Both the position numbers and the translations under genes were made by a program. The notes under the pieces were generated by a model. That model had not been told where the DNA came from, searched no databases, and was given only the letters and a program-made list of their open reading frames with translations. This document shows positions 32,294 through 41,032 of a stretch of DNA of 64,000 nt, one piece after another (position 1 is the stretch's first letter; each line of letters starts with the position of its first letter). Source of the DNA: Haladaptatus sp. ZSTT2 (lineage in GTDB: Archaea; Halobacteriota; Halobacteria; Halobacteriales; Halococcaceae); assembly GCF_037081775.1 (NCBI RefSeq), contig NZ_JBAMHQ010000001.1, forward strand, positions 1,116,001 through 1,180,000. The letters are read 5' to 3'.

Positions 32294-32638
32294 ATGTCAA
32301 AACCGCTCGATGCTACCCCAGAATCTGTTTCCCTCGGTCTAGAGGACGGTATCTACTACGCTTACCACGATATGGAGGAAGACGGACTCACGTTTACGAT
32401 TACGAAGGCGATGTCCGAGGTCACCGGCAAAGAGCTCCACGAAGTCATCCCTCGCTTCGCAGAGTACGTCGACCCAGACGCGCTCAATCGGCTGTTCAAG
32501 TTGCGTCCTGACCGCGACCACTACAAGGCCGGGCCGCTCTATCTCACCATCGAAGGCCACGAAGTGGCGATTTACAGCGACGGAGAGATTCAGATTCGAC
32601 CAAACGGCTGGTACGCAGAGCGCGTCGAAGAGCTGTAA
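32294..32638 (+). CDS. HalOD1 output-domain protein
   Basis: A 114-residue acidic protein. EDGIYYAYHDMEEDGLTFTI, then KAMSEVTGKELHEVIP and a C-terminal region with EVAIYSDGEIQIRPNG, fit the haloarchaeal HalOD1 domain, a stand-alone or output module of signal proteins with unknown biochemical role. ATG 32294 is chosen; ATG 32273 is an alternative. It is the first gene after the tRNA-Leu integration scar. Confidence 0.7.
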   Translation: MSKPLDATPESVSLGLEDGIYYAYHDMEEDGLTFTITKAMSEVTGKELHEVIPRFAEYVDPDALNRLFKLRPDRDHYKAGPLYLTIEGHEVAIYSDGEIQIRPNGWYAERVEEL

Positions 32639-32768
32639 TCTCGGCTTTTTTATCGAGTTTCATAGGGACAGTCGAGTGGGAACACGGTTTATCGGATGGT
32701 ATCGGCAAACACACCCCACGGCGTTTAGCCACCGGATAAGGAAGTGGCCACACCCACAAGGGAGGGCA

Positions 32769-33395
32769 ATGACACACAAGAGTCGCCGTCGATTCGTACA
32801 GCTTGCAGGCAGCGCACTGGCAGTCGGACTCGCTGGCTGTTCGTCGCAAGGTGGCGAATCAGAAGGTGACGAAACGACCACCACCGAAGAGGCCACAGAA
32901 ACAACGAGCGCGGCGACCACCACGAGCCAAGAGACGACGGACGCAGAAACGACCACTGAGGCGACGACCGAAGACGAACACGAAAATGACAGCGACAACC
33001 CCGATGAGCACGAGACGCCCGCCGAGGGTGAAGAGGAGATACACCAACACGGGACACTGTATCTCGAAATCGATGGCGAACGAGTTGACTTCTCACGGGA
33101 GAAGTTCTTTGGCGGCCCGCTTGAGTTCCACTTCCACGAAGATGGCAAGCAGTACGAGTGGCACAACGAGAAGTCCTACATCACGCTCGCGGAGGCGCTC
33201 AACTACATCCCGGACATCTCTTATGAGAATAGCGGCAGCGACCACATGCTCACCGTCGAAGGGACGACCTACGACACGACTGAGGGCGCGGACATCACCT
33301 TCGCAGAGCGCGACACCGAAATCGATCCGACCACCTACGAACTCGAAGAACTCGACATCTACTGGGTGAAAGTCGAAACCGACGCGAGCAGCTAA
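32769..33395 (+). CDS. Tat-exported lipoprotein with Thr/Glu-rich linker
   Basis: A 208-residue protein. SRRRFVQLAGSALAVGLAGC is a Tat signal with lipobox. A low-complexity Thr/Glu/Asp linker spans about 28-95. The C-terminal domain (100-205) is rich in aromatic and acidic residues (HQHGTLYLEIDGERVDFS; FHFHEDGKQYEWHNEKSY); several His may bind metal. No family recognised. Confidence 0.72.
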   Translation: MTHKSRRRFVQLAGSALAVGLAGCSSQGGESEGDETTTTEEATETTSAATTTSQETTDAETTTEATTEDEHENDSDNPDEHETPAEGEEEIHQHGTLYLEIDGERVDFSREKFFGGPLEFHFHEDGKQYEWHNEKSYITLAEALNYIPDISYENSGSDHMLTVEGTTYDTTEGADITFAERDTEIDPTTYELEELDIYWVKVETDASS

Positions 33396-33438
33396 CTGAC
33401 ACAACGCCCTTTTCTCGCTCTGTTTCCTAAAGTGGTCC

Positions 33439-33939
33439 ATGACTGACGACGTTTCAGAGCGCGCCGTGCGCGCGTTCGACGCCCACGACGATTTCACGGC
33501 GGAAGACGGACAGTTCGTCTCGACGGCGAGCGAATTTCCGGCCCACGTTACCGTCGAAGAGACCGACGACTGGGCGCTCGCCTATCGCGTCACCGTCCGC
33601 GCGCCGATGCTGTCTGCGGTGACTGAGGATGACGTGCACGAAGTCGTCGAAGCGGGCTGGTTCGAAACTTTCGAATTGCGCCTCGAAGACGCGCCCGGTG
33701 CCGTCGTCCAAGACATCGAGCTTTCCGAGTTCGATGTACGCCCCCGCAACGGGGACGCCGTCGTGACCTTTGTCTTCGAGTTCGGCAACGCCGGCACGGC
33801 CCCCGAACTCGCCCACGCGCTCATCGACTACGTCGAAGGAACGTACATGGAAGGCATCATTCCGGGCTACACCTACCGCTCACCGGTTGCAGAGATGGTG
33901 TCGCGGGCCCACCAGTCGAGCGGCGGGTCACCGCGCTAA
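33439..33939 (+). CDS. Conserved haloarchaeal protein (DUF5813-like)
   Basis: A 166-residue acidic protein beginning with ERAVRAFDAHDDFTAEDG and containing HVTVEETDDWALAYRVTVRAP. No signal or membrane segment. The pattern fits the haloarchaeal DUF5813 group, whose role is unknown. Confidence 0.65.
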   Translation: MTDDVSERAVRAFDAHDDFTAEDGQFVSTASEFPAHVTVEETDDWALAYRVTVRAPMLSAVTEDDVHEVVEAGWFETFELRLEDAPGAVVQDIELSEFDVRPRNGDAVVTFVFEFGNAGTAPELAHALIDYVEGTYMEGIIPGYTYRSPVAEMVSRAHQSSGGSPR

Positions 33940-33945
33940 AACAGC

Positions 33946-34176
33946 TTAGTCCATCGCGATGTACGTCTGGGTGTCTTCGACGCCACGAATGGCTTGAATT
34001 TGGGTCGCGGCAACGTCTTTTACCTGTGCCGGTGTCTCGACATCGACTTTGGCGATGAGGTCTACGTCACCCGCGACGATTGAGGCGCTTGTGACGCCCT
34101 CTATGGCTTCGATTGATTGCTTGAGTCGGTCTGCTTCGCCAGTGGTCGCTTTGACCATCACGTATGCTCGTACCAT
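33946..34176 (-). CDS. Lrp/AsnC ligand-binding (RAM) domain protein
   Basis: A 76-residue protein that is only the RAM (ferredoxin-like) domain of Lrp/AsnC regulators: MVRAYVMVKATTGEADRL ... ASIVAGDVDLIAKVDV. It lacks the HTH. It starts one base after the TrkA-like stop, so the two are cotranscribed. It may sense an amino acid or nucleotide for the K+ system, by inference. Confidence 0.85.
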   Translation of the reverse strand: MVRAYVMVKATTGEADRLKQSIEAIEGVTSASIVAGDVDLIAKVDVETPAQVKDVAATQIQAIRGVEDTQTYIAMD

Positions 34177-34177
34177 T

Positions 34178-34861
34178 TTAGTTTCCTCCAGGGGTTGCCG
34201 GGGCGGCGTCGCCCACGATGATGCGTCGCACGTCCTCTAACACATCGAAGTCGGTGAGAACGACGAGGCGGTCGTGCAGTTCGAGTGAGTCGTCGGGCAG
34301 TGGCAGTCGCAGGCGGCCTTCTTCTTTGCCGAAGGCGATGAGGCGGGCGTGAGACGGCAGTTCAAGCTCGCTAATCGAGTAGCCGAGCATCGGCGAGGCG
34401 TCCGTAATCGTCAGCTCGACCACCTGCAAGTTCTGGGCGATGTCCGCGATGGCGCGGATGTTCCCGCCGACGAGAGCGTTTTTCGCCCCGATTGCACCGA
34501 GGCGTTCGGGGTAAACGATTTCATCCACCTCGTCTGCGTACTTGCGGTAGATGTCTTCGCGGTAGTCCTCGTCGATACGCATGATGGTTCGACAGCCGTG
34601 GTGTTTCCCAATCATGCAGGCGATGAAGTTGACGTTTAAATCGCCAGACAGCGCGCCGAGGGCGTCGGCGTCTTCGATACCCGCGGCCTCGAGGTTTTCC
34701 TCGACCGAACCGTCTCCCTGAATGACCTCAAAGCCCATCCCGCGGGCGCGCTCCACGGCCGTTTCGTTTTCTTCGATGAGCGAGACTTCGTGTCCTTCCT
34801 CTCGCAACACACGCGCCGTCCGGAGACCAACACGACCAGCACCAATGATAACGAAGCGCAT
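34178..34861 (-). CDS. TrkA-family K+ uptake regulatory subunit
   Basis: A 227-residue protein. N-terminal Rossmann (RCK/TrkA-N) domain starts FVIIGAGRVGLRTARVL and ends near 125; the C-terminal TrkA-C domain (about 140-220) has HDRLVVLTDFDVLEDV. Such subunits gate TrkH-type channels in response to NAD(H) or ATP. No TrkH gene lies in the window. ATG 34861 is chosen over GTG 34867. Confidence 0.9.
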   Translation of the reverse strand: MRFVIIGAGRVGLRTARVLREEGHEVSLIEENETAVERARGMGFEVIQGDGSVEENLEAAGIEDADALGALSGDLNVNFIACMIGKHHGCRTIMRIDEDYREDIYRKYADEVDEIVYPERLGAIGAKNALVGGNIRAIADIAQNLQVVELTITDASPMLGYSISELELPSHARLIAFGKEEGRLRLPLPDDSLELHDRLVVLTDFDVLEDVRRIIVGDAAPATPGGN

Positions 34862-34960
34862 ACGCACCCATACGCCGAGGTGGGTGAATAATGTTACTCA
34901 CAACACAGTCTGTGCTCGAACAAACCTTTTTACCCTGACCCGTGGTATCACACGTCGGTT

Positions 34961-35191
34961 ATGGTCCACGCGTTCATCATGATGAAAACGGCCGCGGGGA
35001 AGTCTGAGAAACTGCTCGAAGATATCCTCGACATGGAACACGTCTCGGAGGCCCACATCGTCGCGGGGAATTACGACATCATCGCAGAGGTGGACGCCAC
35101 CGAGGTGTACGAAGTCATGCACACCGTTTCGTCCGGACTGCGCGCGATGGAGGGCGTCTCGGATACGAAGACGTACATCTCACTCGAATAG
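34961..35191 (+). CDS. Lrp/AsnC ligand-binding (RAM) domain protein
   Basis: A 76-residue RAM-only protein (MVHAFIMMKTAAGKSEKL ... AHIVAGNYDIIAEVDA), a paralogue of the one at 33946-34176, transcribed divergently from the TrkA operon. The same length and position of the conserved GNYD/GDVD loop point to duplication. Confidence 0.85.
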   Translation: MVHAFIMMKTAAGKSEKLLEDILDMEHVSEAHIVAGNYDIIAEVDATEVYEVMHTVSSGLRAMEGVSDTKTYISLE

Positions 35192-35254
35192 CTGCCGACC
35201 TGTTTTGCGACCCTGTTCCGATACGCCAAAGCCTCCTGAGTGCCTAGCCCGGCT

Positions 35255-35575
35255 ATGGTCTCGACTGTGGGGCTCATTGGACTGCTCGTCATCATTGGCG
35301 TCAACGCACTCGTCGCCGCGCTCATGACGCGGTTTTTCCGCGTGCGCCTCTCAACGACGTGGGGGACGGTGCTCTATTCGCTCATCCTTATACCCATCGT
35401 GCTGGTCGTCATCACGCTCGTCTTGAGTGGCGTGGCTCGCCTTGGCCCCAACCTCGGAAGCGTCGGTGCCGTGATGGCCGTGGCCGTGGCTCTCCCGTTC
35501 GCACTCGGCGTAGCCTTTGATTTCTTCTGGATGCCCGCACCCGACGAGGTCGAACTGCCCGATACCGCGCGTTAG
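35255..35575 (+). CDS. Small membrane protein
   Basis: A 106-residue protein with about three membrane segments (5-25, 40-65, 75-95) and an acidic C-terminus ([10 protein letters not shown]). Family not recognised. Its stop overlaps the stop of the convergent thymidylate kinase gene by 4 bases. Confidence 0.65.
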   Translation: MVSTVGLIGLLVIIGVNALVAALMTRFFRVRLSTTWGTVLYSLILIPIVLVVITLVLSGVARLGPNLGSVGAVMAVAVALPFALGVAFDFFWMPAPDEVELPDTAR

Positions 35576-36153
35576 GCGAGAAGGTCGTCGACAATCGATT
35601 CGACTTCGTCGAGCACGTCTTCTGGCGGTTTTGAGGCATCAACGCGGTAGAATCGTCCCGGCGACACGTCGATGAGTCGCTCGTAGTTTTGCTGGACTTT
35701 GGAGAGATACGCCGCCTGCTCGAACTTGTTGGTCGCCCCGCTTCGCTCCGCGCCCGTTTCGGGGTCAACGTCGAGGTAGATGGTCGCATCCGGCTCGCGG
35801 GTAAAGGGCAGGTGTACCCCGCGGATGTACTCGACGGGACGCTTGATGATGCCGTCGAGCGTCGCCCCCTGATAGGCATAGCGAGAGTCGCAGTAGCGAT
35901 CAGAGATGACGATGTCGCCGTTTTCGAGCGCGGGGCGAATCACCCGCGAGAGGTGGTCTGCGTGGTCTGCGGTGTAGAGAAAGAGTTCTGCGACGGGGTC
36001 TGCGTCGTCGTCGTGAATCGATTTGTAGACGGCGTCGCCGTACCACGAGTCAGTGGGTTCGCGCGTGAAGACGGCCTCCGGGACGGCGTCGTGAAGCGCC
36101 TCCCAGACGGTGGTTTTCCCGCTGCCGTCTAATCCTTCGAGCGTGATGAGCAT
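35572..36153 (-). CDS. tmk: Thymidylate kinase
   Basis: A 193-residue protein. P-loop [11 protein letters not shown] (about 4-14), the DRY motif in [13 protein letters not shown] (about 90-102), and a lid with [15 protein letters not shown]. Phosphorylates dTMP to dTDP. ATG 36153 gives the correct start one residue before the P-loop strand. Confidence 0.93.
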   Translation of the reverse strand: MLITLEGLDGSGKTTVWEALHDAVPEAVFTREPTDSWYGDAVYKSIHDDDADPVAELFLYTADHADHLSRVIRPALENGDIVISDRYCDSRYAYQGATLDGIIKRPVEYIRGVHLPFTREPDATIYLDVDPETGAERSGATNKFEQAAYLSKVQQNYERLIDVSPGRFYRVDASKPPEDVLDEVESIVDDLLA

Positions 36154-36258
36154 ATGCGGCAATTGCCCGCCCGCGAGAAAAGGGTTCTCGAATGGCGTCC
36201 CGAGGAGCACGCTCAGTTAGGGACCACCCTTTTCACTGTCTCGCGCCTATCAACGAGT

Positions 36259-37146
36259 ATGAACGTTCTCGTCACTGGTGGGACTGGCTTCGTCGGAACG
36301 CACCTGTGTGCCGAACTCGCTGCCCGCGGCCACGACGTCACCGCCCTCGCCCGATCGCCGGACGATACTGGCCTCCCCGACGGCGTCACCACGGCGGTCG
36401 GTGACGTCACCGACTACGCTTCCATCGAAGGCGCGTTCGAGGGCCAAGACGTGGTTGTCAACCTCGTCGCACTCTCGCCGCTGTTCAAGCCGAAAGGCGG
36501 GACCAGTCACGAGCGAGTCCATCTCGGTGGCACCGAGAACGTGGTGAAGGCCGCGAAGGCCCACGGTGTGCCAAAACTCGTCCAACAGAGCGCGCTCGGC
36601 GCAGACCCGAACGGGCCGACAGCGTACATCCGCGCGAAAGGCAGCGCAGAACAGGTCGTCAAAGACTCCGGGCTCGATTGGGTCATCTTCCGGCCGTCGG
36701 TCATCTTCGGTGACGGCGGTGAGTTCATCTCGTTTACGAAATCGCTCACGACGCCGGTCGTCACGGCCCTCCCGGGAGCCAACTCAGCGAAATTCCAGCC
36801 CATCTGGATCGACGATTTCACGCCGATGCTCGCGGACGCCGTCGAGGATGACGCGCACGTCGGACAAATCTACGAGATTGGCGGCCCAGAAGTGTTAACG
36901 CTCGGAGATGTTACCCGACTCATCTACCGGGCGAAGGGCAAATCGGTGGCCGTTGTCCCGGTGCCGATGGCGCTTGCGACGCTCGGGATGACGATGGCAG
37001 GTCCGCTCCCATTCGTCCCATTTGGGCCGGATCAGGCCCGCTCCCTGCGATTCGATAACACAACCTCGCAAAATGATATTAGCGCATTTGGTGTGAGCGA
37101 GCGTGAATTAACAACGCTCGAAACGTATCTGAGTGAAAACCAATAA
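36259..37146 (+). CDS. NDUFA9-like atypical SDR
   Basis: A 295-residue protein with VTGGTGFVGTHLCAEL at the start and ALGADPNGPTAYIRAKGSAEQ (the family's Tyr-X-Arg-X-Lys variant). IFRPSVIFGDGGEFI is also typical. It resembles the NAD(P)-binding complex I-associated subunit NDUFA9 and related sugar epimerases; its substrate in archaea is unknown. Confidence 0.87.
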   Translation: MNVLVTGGTGFVGTHLCAELAARGHDVTALARSPDDTGLPDGVTTAVGDVTDYASIEGAFEGQDVVVNLVALSPLFKPKGGTSHERVHLGGTENVVKAAKAHGVPKLVQQSALGADPNGPTAYIRAKGSAEQVVKDSGLDWVIFRPSVIFGDGGEFISFTKSLTTPVVTALPGANSAKFQPIWIDDFTPMLADAVEDDAHVGQIYEIGGPEVLTLGDVTRLIYRAKGKSVAVVPVPMALATLGMTMAGPLPFVPFGPDQARSLRFDNTTSQNDISAFGVSERELTTLETYLSENQ

Positions 37147-37315
37147 ATCGAGAGGTGTCCAGTAGAGTGTAGGATTATTCTGACTGCATTAATTCACTCC
37201 TAAATCGACAGACAGAGGCCCATTTTGGGTATGAAATTCTTTTTACAAGTACTTTCCGCATCACAAACTTTATATTATTGTTGCCACTGTATTCTCTGCA
37301 ACGAATGGGCAAATT

Positions 37316-38491
37316 ATGAAACTCGCGATGATAGGGTTCGGACAGGCAGGAGGTAAGATTGTAGACAAATTCCTGGAATACGACCAGCGAACGGGGAGCG
37401 GCATCGTCCGCGCCGCTGTCGCTGTGAACACGGCGAAAGCCGACCTGCTCGGACTCAAGAACATTCCACAAGAACAGCGCGTCCTCATCGGCCAAGCCCG
37501 CGTCAAAGGCCACGGCGTCGGGGCCGACAACGAACTCGGCGCAGAAGTCGCAGAAGAGGACATCGACGAAATCCAAGGTGCCATCGACAACATCCCCGTC
37601 CACGAGGTAGACGCCTTCCTCATCATCGCGGGTATGGGTGGCGGTACCGGCAGTGGTGGCGCACCAGTGCTCGCAAAGCACCTAAAGCGCATCTACACCG
37701 AACCCGTCTACGGCCTCGGCATCCTGCCGGGCGCAGACGAGGGTGGCATCTACACGCTGAACGCCGCTCGCTCGTTCCAGACGTTCGTCCGCGAGGTGGA
37801 CAACCTCCTCGTATTCGACAACGACTCGTGGCGCAAGACCGGCGAGTCCGTCGAGAGCGGGTACAGCGAGATTAACGACGAAATCGTCCGCCGCTTTGGA
37901 ATTCTCTTTGGCGCGGGCGAAGTCGAAGCCGGCGGCGAAGTTGCAGAGAGCGTCGTTGACTCCAGTGAAATCATCAACACGCTCGCTGGCGGTGGCGTCT
38001 CCACCGTGGGCTATGCGGCAGAAGAAGTCGAAAAGAAATCATCCGGTGGCTTGCTCTCGCGGTTCAAAGGCGGCAACAACGAACAGGTAGACACCGCCCA
38101 CACCACCAACCGCATCACGAGCCTTGTCCGCAAGGCTGCCCTCGGCCGGCTCACGCTTCCGTGTGAAATCGAGGGCACCGAACGCGCACTGCTCGTCATG
38201 AGCGGCCCACCGCAACACCTGAACCGGAAAGGGATAGAGCGCGGGCGGAAATGGCTCGAAGAGCAGACCGGCAGCATGGAAGTCCGTGGTGGCGACTACC
38301 CTGTCTCTGAGTCGCGCTACGTCGCAGGCGTGATTCTCCTCTCTGGCGTGACGAACGTCCCACGCATCAAAGAGCTCCAGCAGATTGCCATCGAAGCACA
38401 GGACAATATCGAAGATATCCGCCGACAGTCTGAAGCAAACCTCCAATCCCTCGTCGAAGATGACTCTGATGAACTTGAGCCACTCTTTTAA
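37316..38491 (+). CDS. cetZ: CetZ-family tubulin-like protein
   Basis: A 391-residue protein. MKLAMIGFGQAGGKIVDKF starts the GTPase domain; the tubulin signature GMGGGTGSGGAP is near 105-116; the T7 loop region with NPTN-like residues is replaced by LTLPCEIEGTER. This fits haloarchaeal CetZ, which controls cell shape and rod development, rather than FtsZ1/2. A TATATTATT box precedes it by about 40 bases. It is followed by an overlapping gene for a secreted protein. Confidence 0.93.
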   Translation: MKLAMIGFGQAGGKIVDKFLEYDQRTGSGIVRAAVAVNTAKADLLGLKNIPQEQRVLIGQARVKGHGVGADNELGAEVAEEDIDEIQGAIDNIPVHEVDAFLIIAGMGGGTGSGGAPVLAKHLKRIYTEPVYGLGILPGADEGGIYTLNAARSFQTFVREVDNLLVFDNDSWRKTGESVESGYSEINDEIVRRFGILFGAGEVEAGGEVAESVVDSSEIINTLAGGGVSTVGYAAEEVEKKSSGGLLSRFKGGNNEQVDTAHTTNRITSLVRKAALGRLTLPCEIEGTERALLVMSGPPQHLNRKGIERGRKWLEEQTGSMEVRGGDYPVSESRYVAGVILLSGVTNVPRIKELQQIAIEAQDNIEDIRRQSEANLQSLVEDDSDELEPLF

Positions 38492-39239
38492 ACTCCTCCT
38501 CGTCGTATCGCTCGCAGTTTCGCTCGTGGCGGCTCCAGCGGCCGCCGTGTCCGTCGCAGAAAACGGCGTGCCACAGGAAGCCGAAGTCGGCTCCGAAGTC
38601 ACCGCCACGTTCACGCTCACGGAACTCTACAAAGATTCGAGCAACGAGTGGACGCTCGCGGGCGAGACGGAGCTAGAAAACGTCTCGTGGACAGTCAAAA
38701 AGTTCGGCTTAGACGACAGCCAACTCGAAAAGAAGTCCTTCGGCGGATCTGCGTTCACGGCTGACGTCGCCGCAGACGACGACGTTACGCGCGTCGAAGT
38801 CACGGTGACGGGCACGGTTCCAGCCGTCGAGAACTTCACCTACAGCCCGAAAGAGACGTTCCAACTCGCAAGCCTCTCACGCCAGCAAGGCGACAACACG
38901 GAGGAACTGGAGAGCTGGGACGTCCACCACTACACGAAAGACAGCACGGAGGCTCGACAGGCAATCGCGAACGCAGAGAGCGCCATTGAGCAGGCAGGCG
39001 GTGACGAAGACGCAGAGAAACAAGTCACGCGTGCCATATCCTCGTACAACAACGGCAACTTCGAAAACGCGGCGGACATCGCCGCGGACGCAGAGGAGTC
39101 CGCTTCGTCAACGAAGCAGTCGAATGAGCGCAACGAACTGCTCCTCTACGGTGGCATCGGCGCGGTTGCCCTGCTCGCCGTGGTGGGTGGCGTCTTCTAC
39201 TGGCGCTCCCAGCAGGACACCTACGACAAACTCCGATAA
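38469..39239 (+). CDS. Secreted, C-terminally anchored protein overlapping cetZ
   Basis: A 256-residue protein. Signal peptide at 1-28 ([21 protein letters not shown]), a beta-rich domain (30-140, ITFTLTEL-like strands), a helical acidic region with repeated EA-rich segments (160-215), and a C-terminal membrane segment [19 protein letters not shown] (about 222-240). It overlaps cetZ by 23 bases, so it is probably cotranscribed and translationally coupled. Family not recognised. Confidence 0.75.
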   Translation: MNLSHSFKLLLVVSLAVSLVAAPAAAVSVAENGVPQEAEVGSEVTATFTLTELYKDSSNEWTLAGETELENVSWTVKKFGLDDSQLEKKSFGGSAFTADVAADDDVTRVEVTVTGTVPAVENFTYSPKETFQLASLSRQQGDNTEELESWDVHHYTKDSTEARQAIANAESAIEQAGGDEDAEKQVTRAISSYNNGNFENAADIAADAEESASSTKQSNERNELLLYGGIGAVALLAVVGGVFYWRSQQDTYDKLR

Positions 39240-39271
39240 TCGCTTGTACGCCGGGGGCACACCTAGAGGAA

Positions 39272-39874
39272 ATGCGCGTCCTCGTGCCCTACGCGGAAGC
39301 AGAACCCAAAACGCGCCTTTCTCCACTTCTTTCAGCCACCGAGCGCCGCGCCTTCTCGCGCGCGATGCGCGATGACGTGCTTGCTGCCATCGAAGACGCC
39401 GGTGGTGAGCCAACCGTGCTCGCGCCCGAACCGCTCGACTGTGACGTGCCCGTCATCGTAGATGACCGCTCGCTCTCAGCGGCGGTGAACGCCCACCTCG
39501 AACCGAACACAGCCGTGGTGATGGCAGACCTCGCGCTCGCGACACCCGACGCCCTCTTGCGGTTGTTCGACGCACCGGGCGACGTGGTCATCGCGCCCGG
39601 ACTCGGCGGTGGGACGAACGCGCTCGTCTCGCGCCATCCCGACTTTTTCGTCGACTACCACGGCGCGTCGTTTCGTGACCACCGCCAAATTATTCAAGAG
39701 ATTGAAGCCGACCTGACCGTCCTCGACTCCTTTCGCCTCGCGGCGGACATAGACGAGGTAGCAGACCTCGCAGAGGTGTTGCTCCACGGCTCTGGGCGTG
39801 CCCACGACTGGCTCGTCAAGGCGGGTGTGCGCATTGACACGGGTTCAGGCCGCGTTTCGGTCTGCCGGGAGTGA
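39272..39874 (+). CDS. cofC: 2-phospho-L-lactate guanylyltransferase CofC
   Basis: A 200-residue protein of the CofC size. [20 protein letters not shown] matches the N-terminal nucleotide-binding strand and K-T-R-L motif; [15 protein letters not shown] and [11 protein letters not shown] fit the guanylyltransferase core. It activates phospholactate with GTP for F420 synthesis. cofG follows 36 bases later in the same direction. Confidence 0.9.
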   Translation: MRVLVPYAEAEPKTRLSPLLSATERRAFSRAMRDDVLAAIEDAGGEPTVLAPEPLDCDVPVIVDDRSLSAAVNAHLEPNTAVVMADLALATPDALLRLFDAPGDVVIAPGLGGGTNALVSRHPDFFVDYHGASFRDHRQIIQEIEADLTVLDSFRLAADIDEVADLAEVLLHGSGRAHDWLVKAGVRIDTGSGRVSVCRE

Positions 39875-39910
39875 CAGCCTTTTTGTGCCAGACGCGAGAG
39901 TCGAAGACAG

Positions 39911-41032
39911 ATGATTCCCGGGGCGAGCGAGTACGACATCGACATCGCGTTCGACGACCGTGCGGTGGAGCGACTGCTCGCCGTGACGCCGGCTGACGTC
40001 GATGCGGCCCCGGAGCTGAGCTTTGCGAAAAACGTCTTCCTCCCGCTCACGACCGCCTGCCGGTACACCTGCACCTACTGCACCTACTACGACGTGCCGG
40101 GACAGGCGACGCTCATGACGCCCGACCAGATACGCGAGCAGTGTCGCCTCGGCGCGGACGCCGGGTGTACAGAAGCCCTGTTTACGTTCGGTGACGACCC
40201 GGACGACCGCTACACCGAGATTCACGACCAGTTAGGCGAATGGGGCCACGACTCGATTCACAGCTATCTACGCGACGCCTGCGAAATCGCCCTCGACGAG
40301 GGCCTGCTTCCGCACTCGAATCCGGGCGACCAGACGCCCGCACAGATGGAACTCGTCGCCGACGTGAACGCGAGCATGGGTGTCATGCTCGAAACCACCG
40401 CCGAAGTGCAAGCCCACGGCGGGCCGCGGGCGAAATCGCCAGGACAGCGCCTCGCCACCCTGCGAACCGCCGGGGAACTCGGCGTCCCGTTCACGACGGG
40501 CATTCTGGTCGGCATCGGTGAGACGTGGCGCGACCGCGCCGAGAGCCTGCTCGCCATCCGCACGATGCACGAGCGCTACGGGCACATCCAAGAGGTCATC
40601 GTCCAGAACGTGAGTCCGAACGAACGCTGGCGGCAGGATGGCCCCTCGCTCGATACGATGCGCCGTGTGGTAGCCATGGCCCGCGTCTGCCTGCCCGAGG
40701 AGATTTCGGTGCAAGTCCCCCCGAACCTCGCGCCCGTCCGCGAGTTGCTGGACTGTGGCATCGACGATTTAGGCGGCGTCTCGCCGGTCACGGACGACTA
40801 CATCAATCCGGATTACAAGTGGCCCGCACTCCGCGAACTGGAGGACATTGCGGGAGAGGCGGGTGTGCCCCTCAGAGAGCGATTGCCCGTTTACGAGCGC
40901 TTCCTCCCTGCCGAAAACGAGGCTGAGAATCATTGGCTCTCGGCACAGATTACGGAGGCGATTCGAGAGGAGAGCGCGGCGGGTGAGCGCTACCGGCGGG
41001 TGCTCAATCAGCCGTCGGCGTCTTCTTTGTGA
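39911..41032 (+). CDS. cofG: F0 synthase subunit CofG (radical SAM)
   Basis: A 373-residue protein. Radical SAM cluster motif TACRYTCTYCTYY (C-X3-C-X2-C, about 52-64). GVMLETTAEVQAHGGPRAKSP and TGILVGIGETWRDR are typical of CofG. With CofH it makes the deazaflavin F0, the chromophore of coenzyme F420. Its 3' end overlaps that of the convergent cofH by 29 bases. Confidence 0.95.
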   Translation: MIPGASEYDIDIAFDDRAVERLLAVTPADVDAAPELSFAKNVFLPLTTACRYTCTYCTYYDVPGQATLMTPDQIREQCRLGADAGCTEALFTFGDDPDDRYTEIHDQLGEWGHDSIHSYLRDACEIALDEGLLPHSNPGDQTPAQMELVADVNASMGVMLETTAEVQAHGGPRAKSPGQRLATLRTAGELGVPFTTGILVGIGETWRDRAESLLAIRTMHERYGHIQEVIVQNVSPNERWRQDGPSLDTMRRVVAMARVCLPEEISVQVPPNLAPVRELLDCGIDDLGGVSPVTDDYINPDYKWPALRELEDIAGEAGVPLRERLPVYERFLPAENEAENHWLSAQITEAIREESAAGERYRRVLNQPSASSL

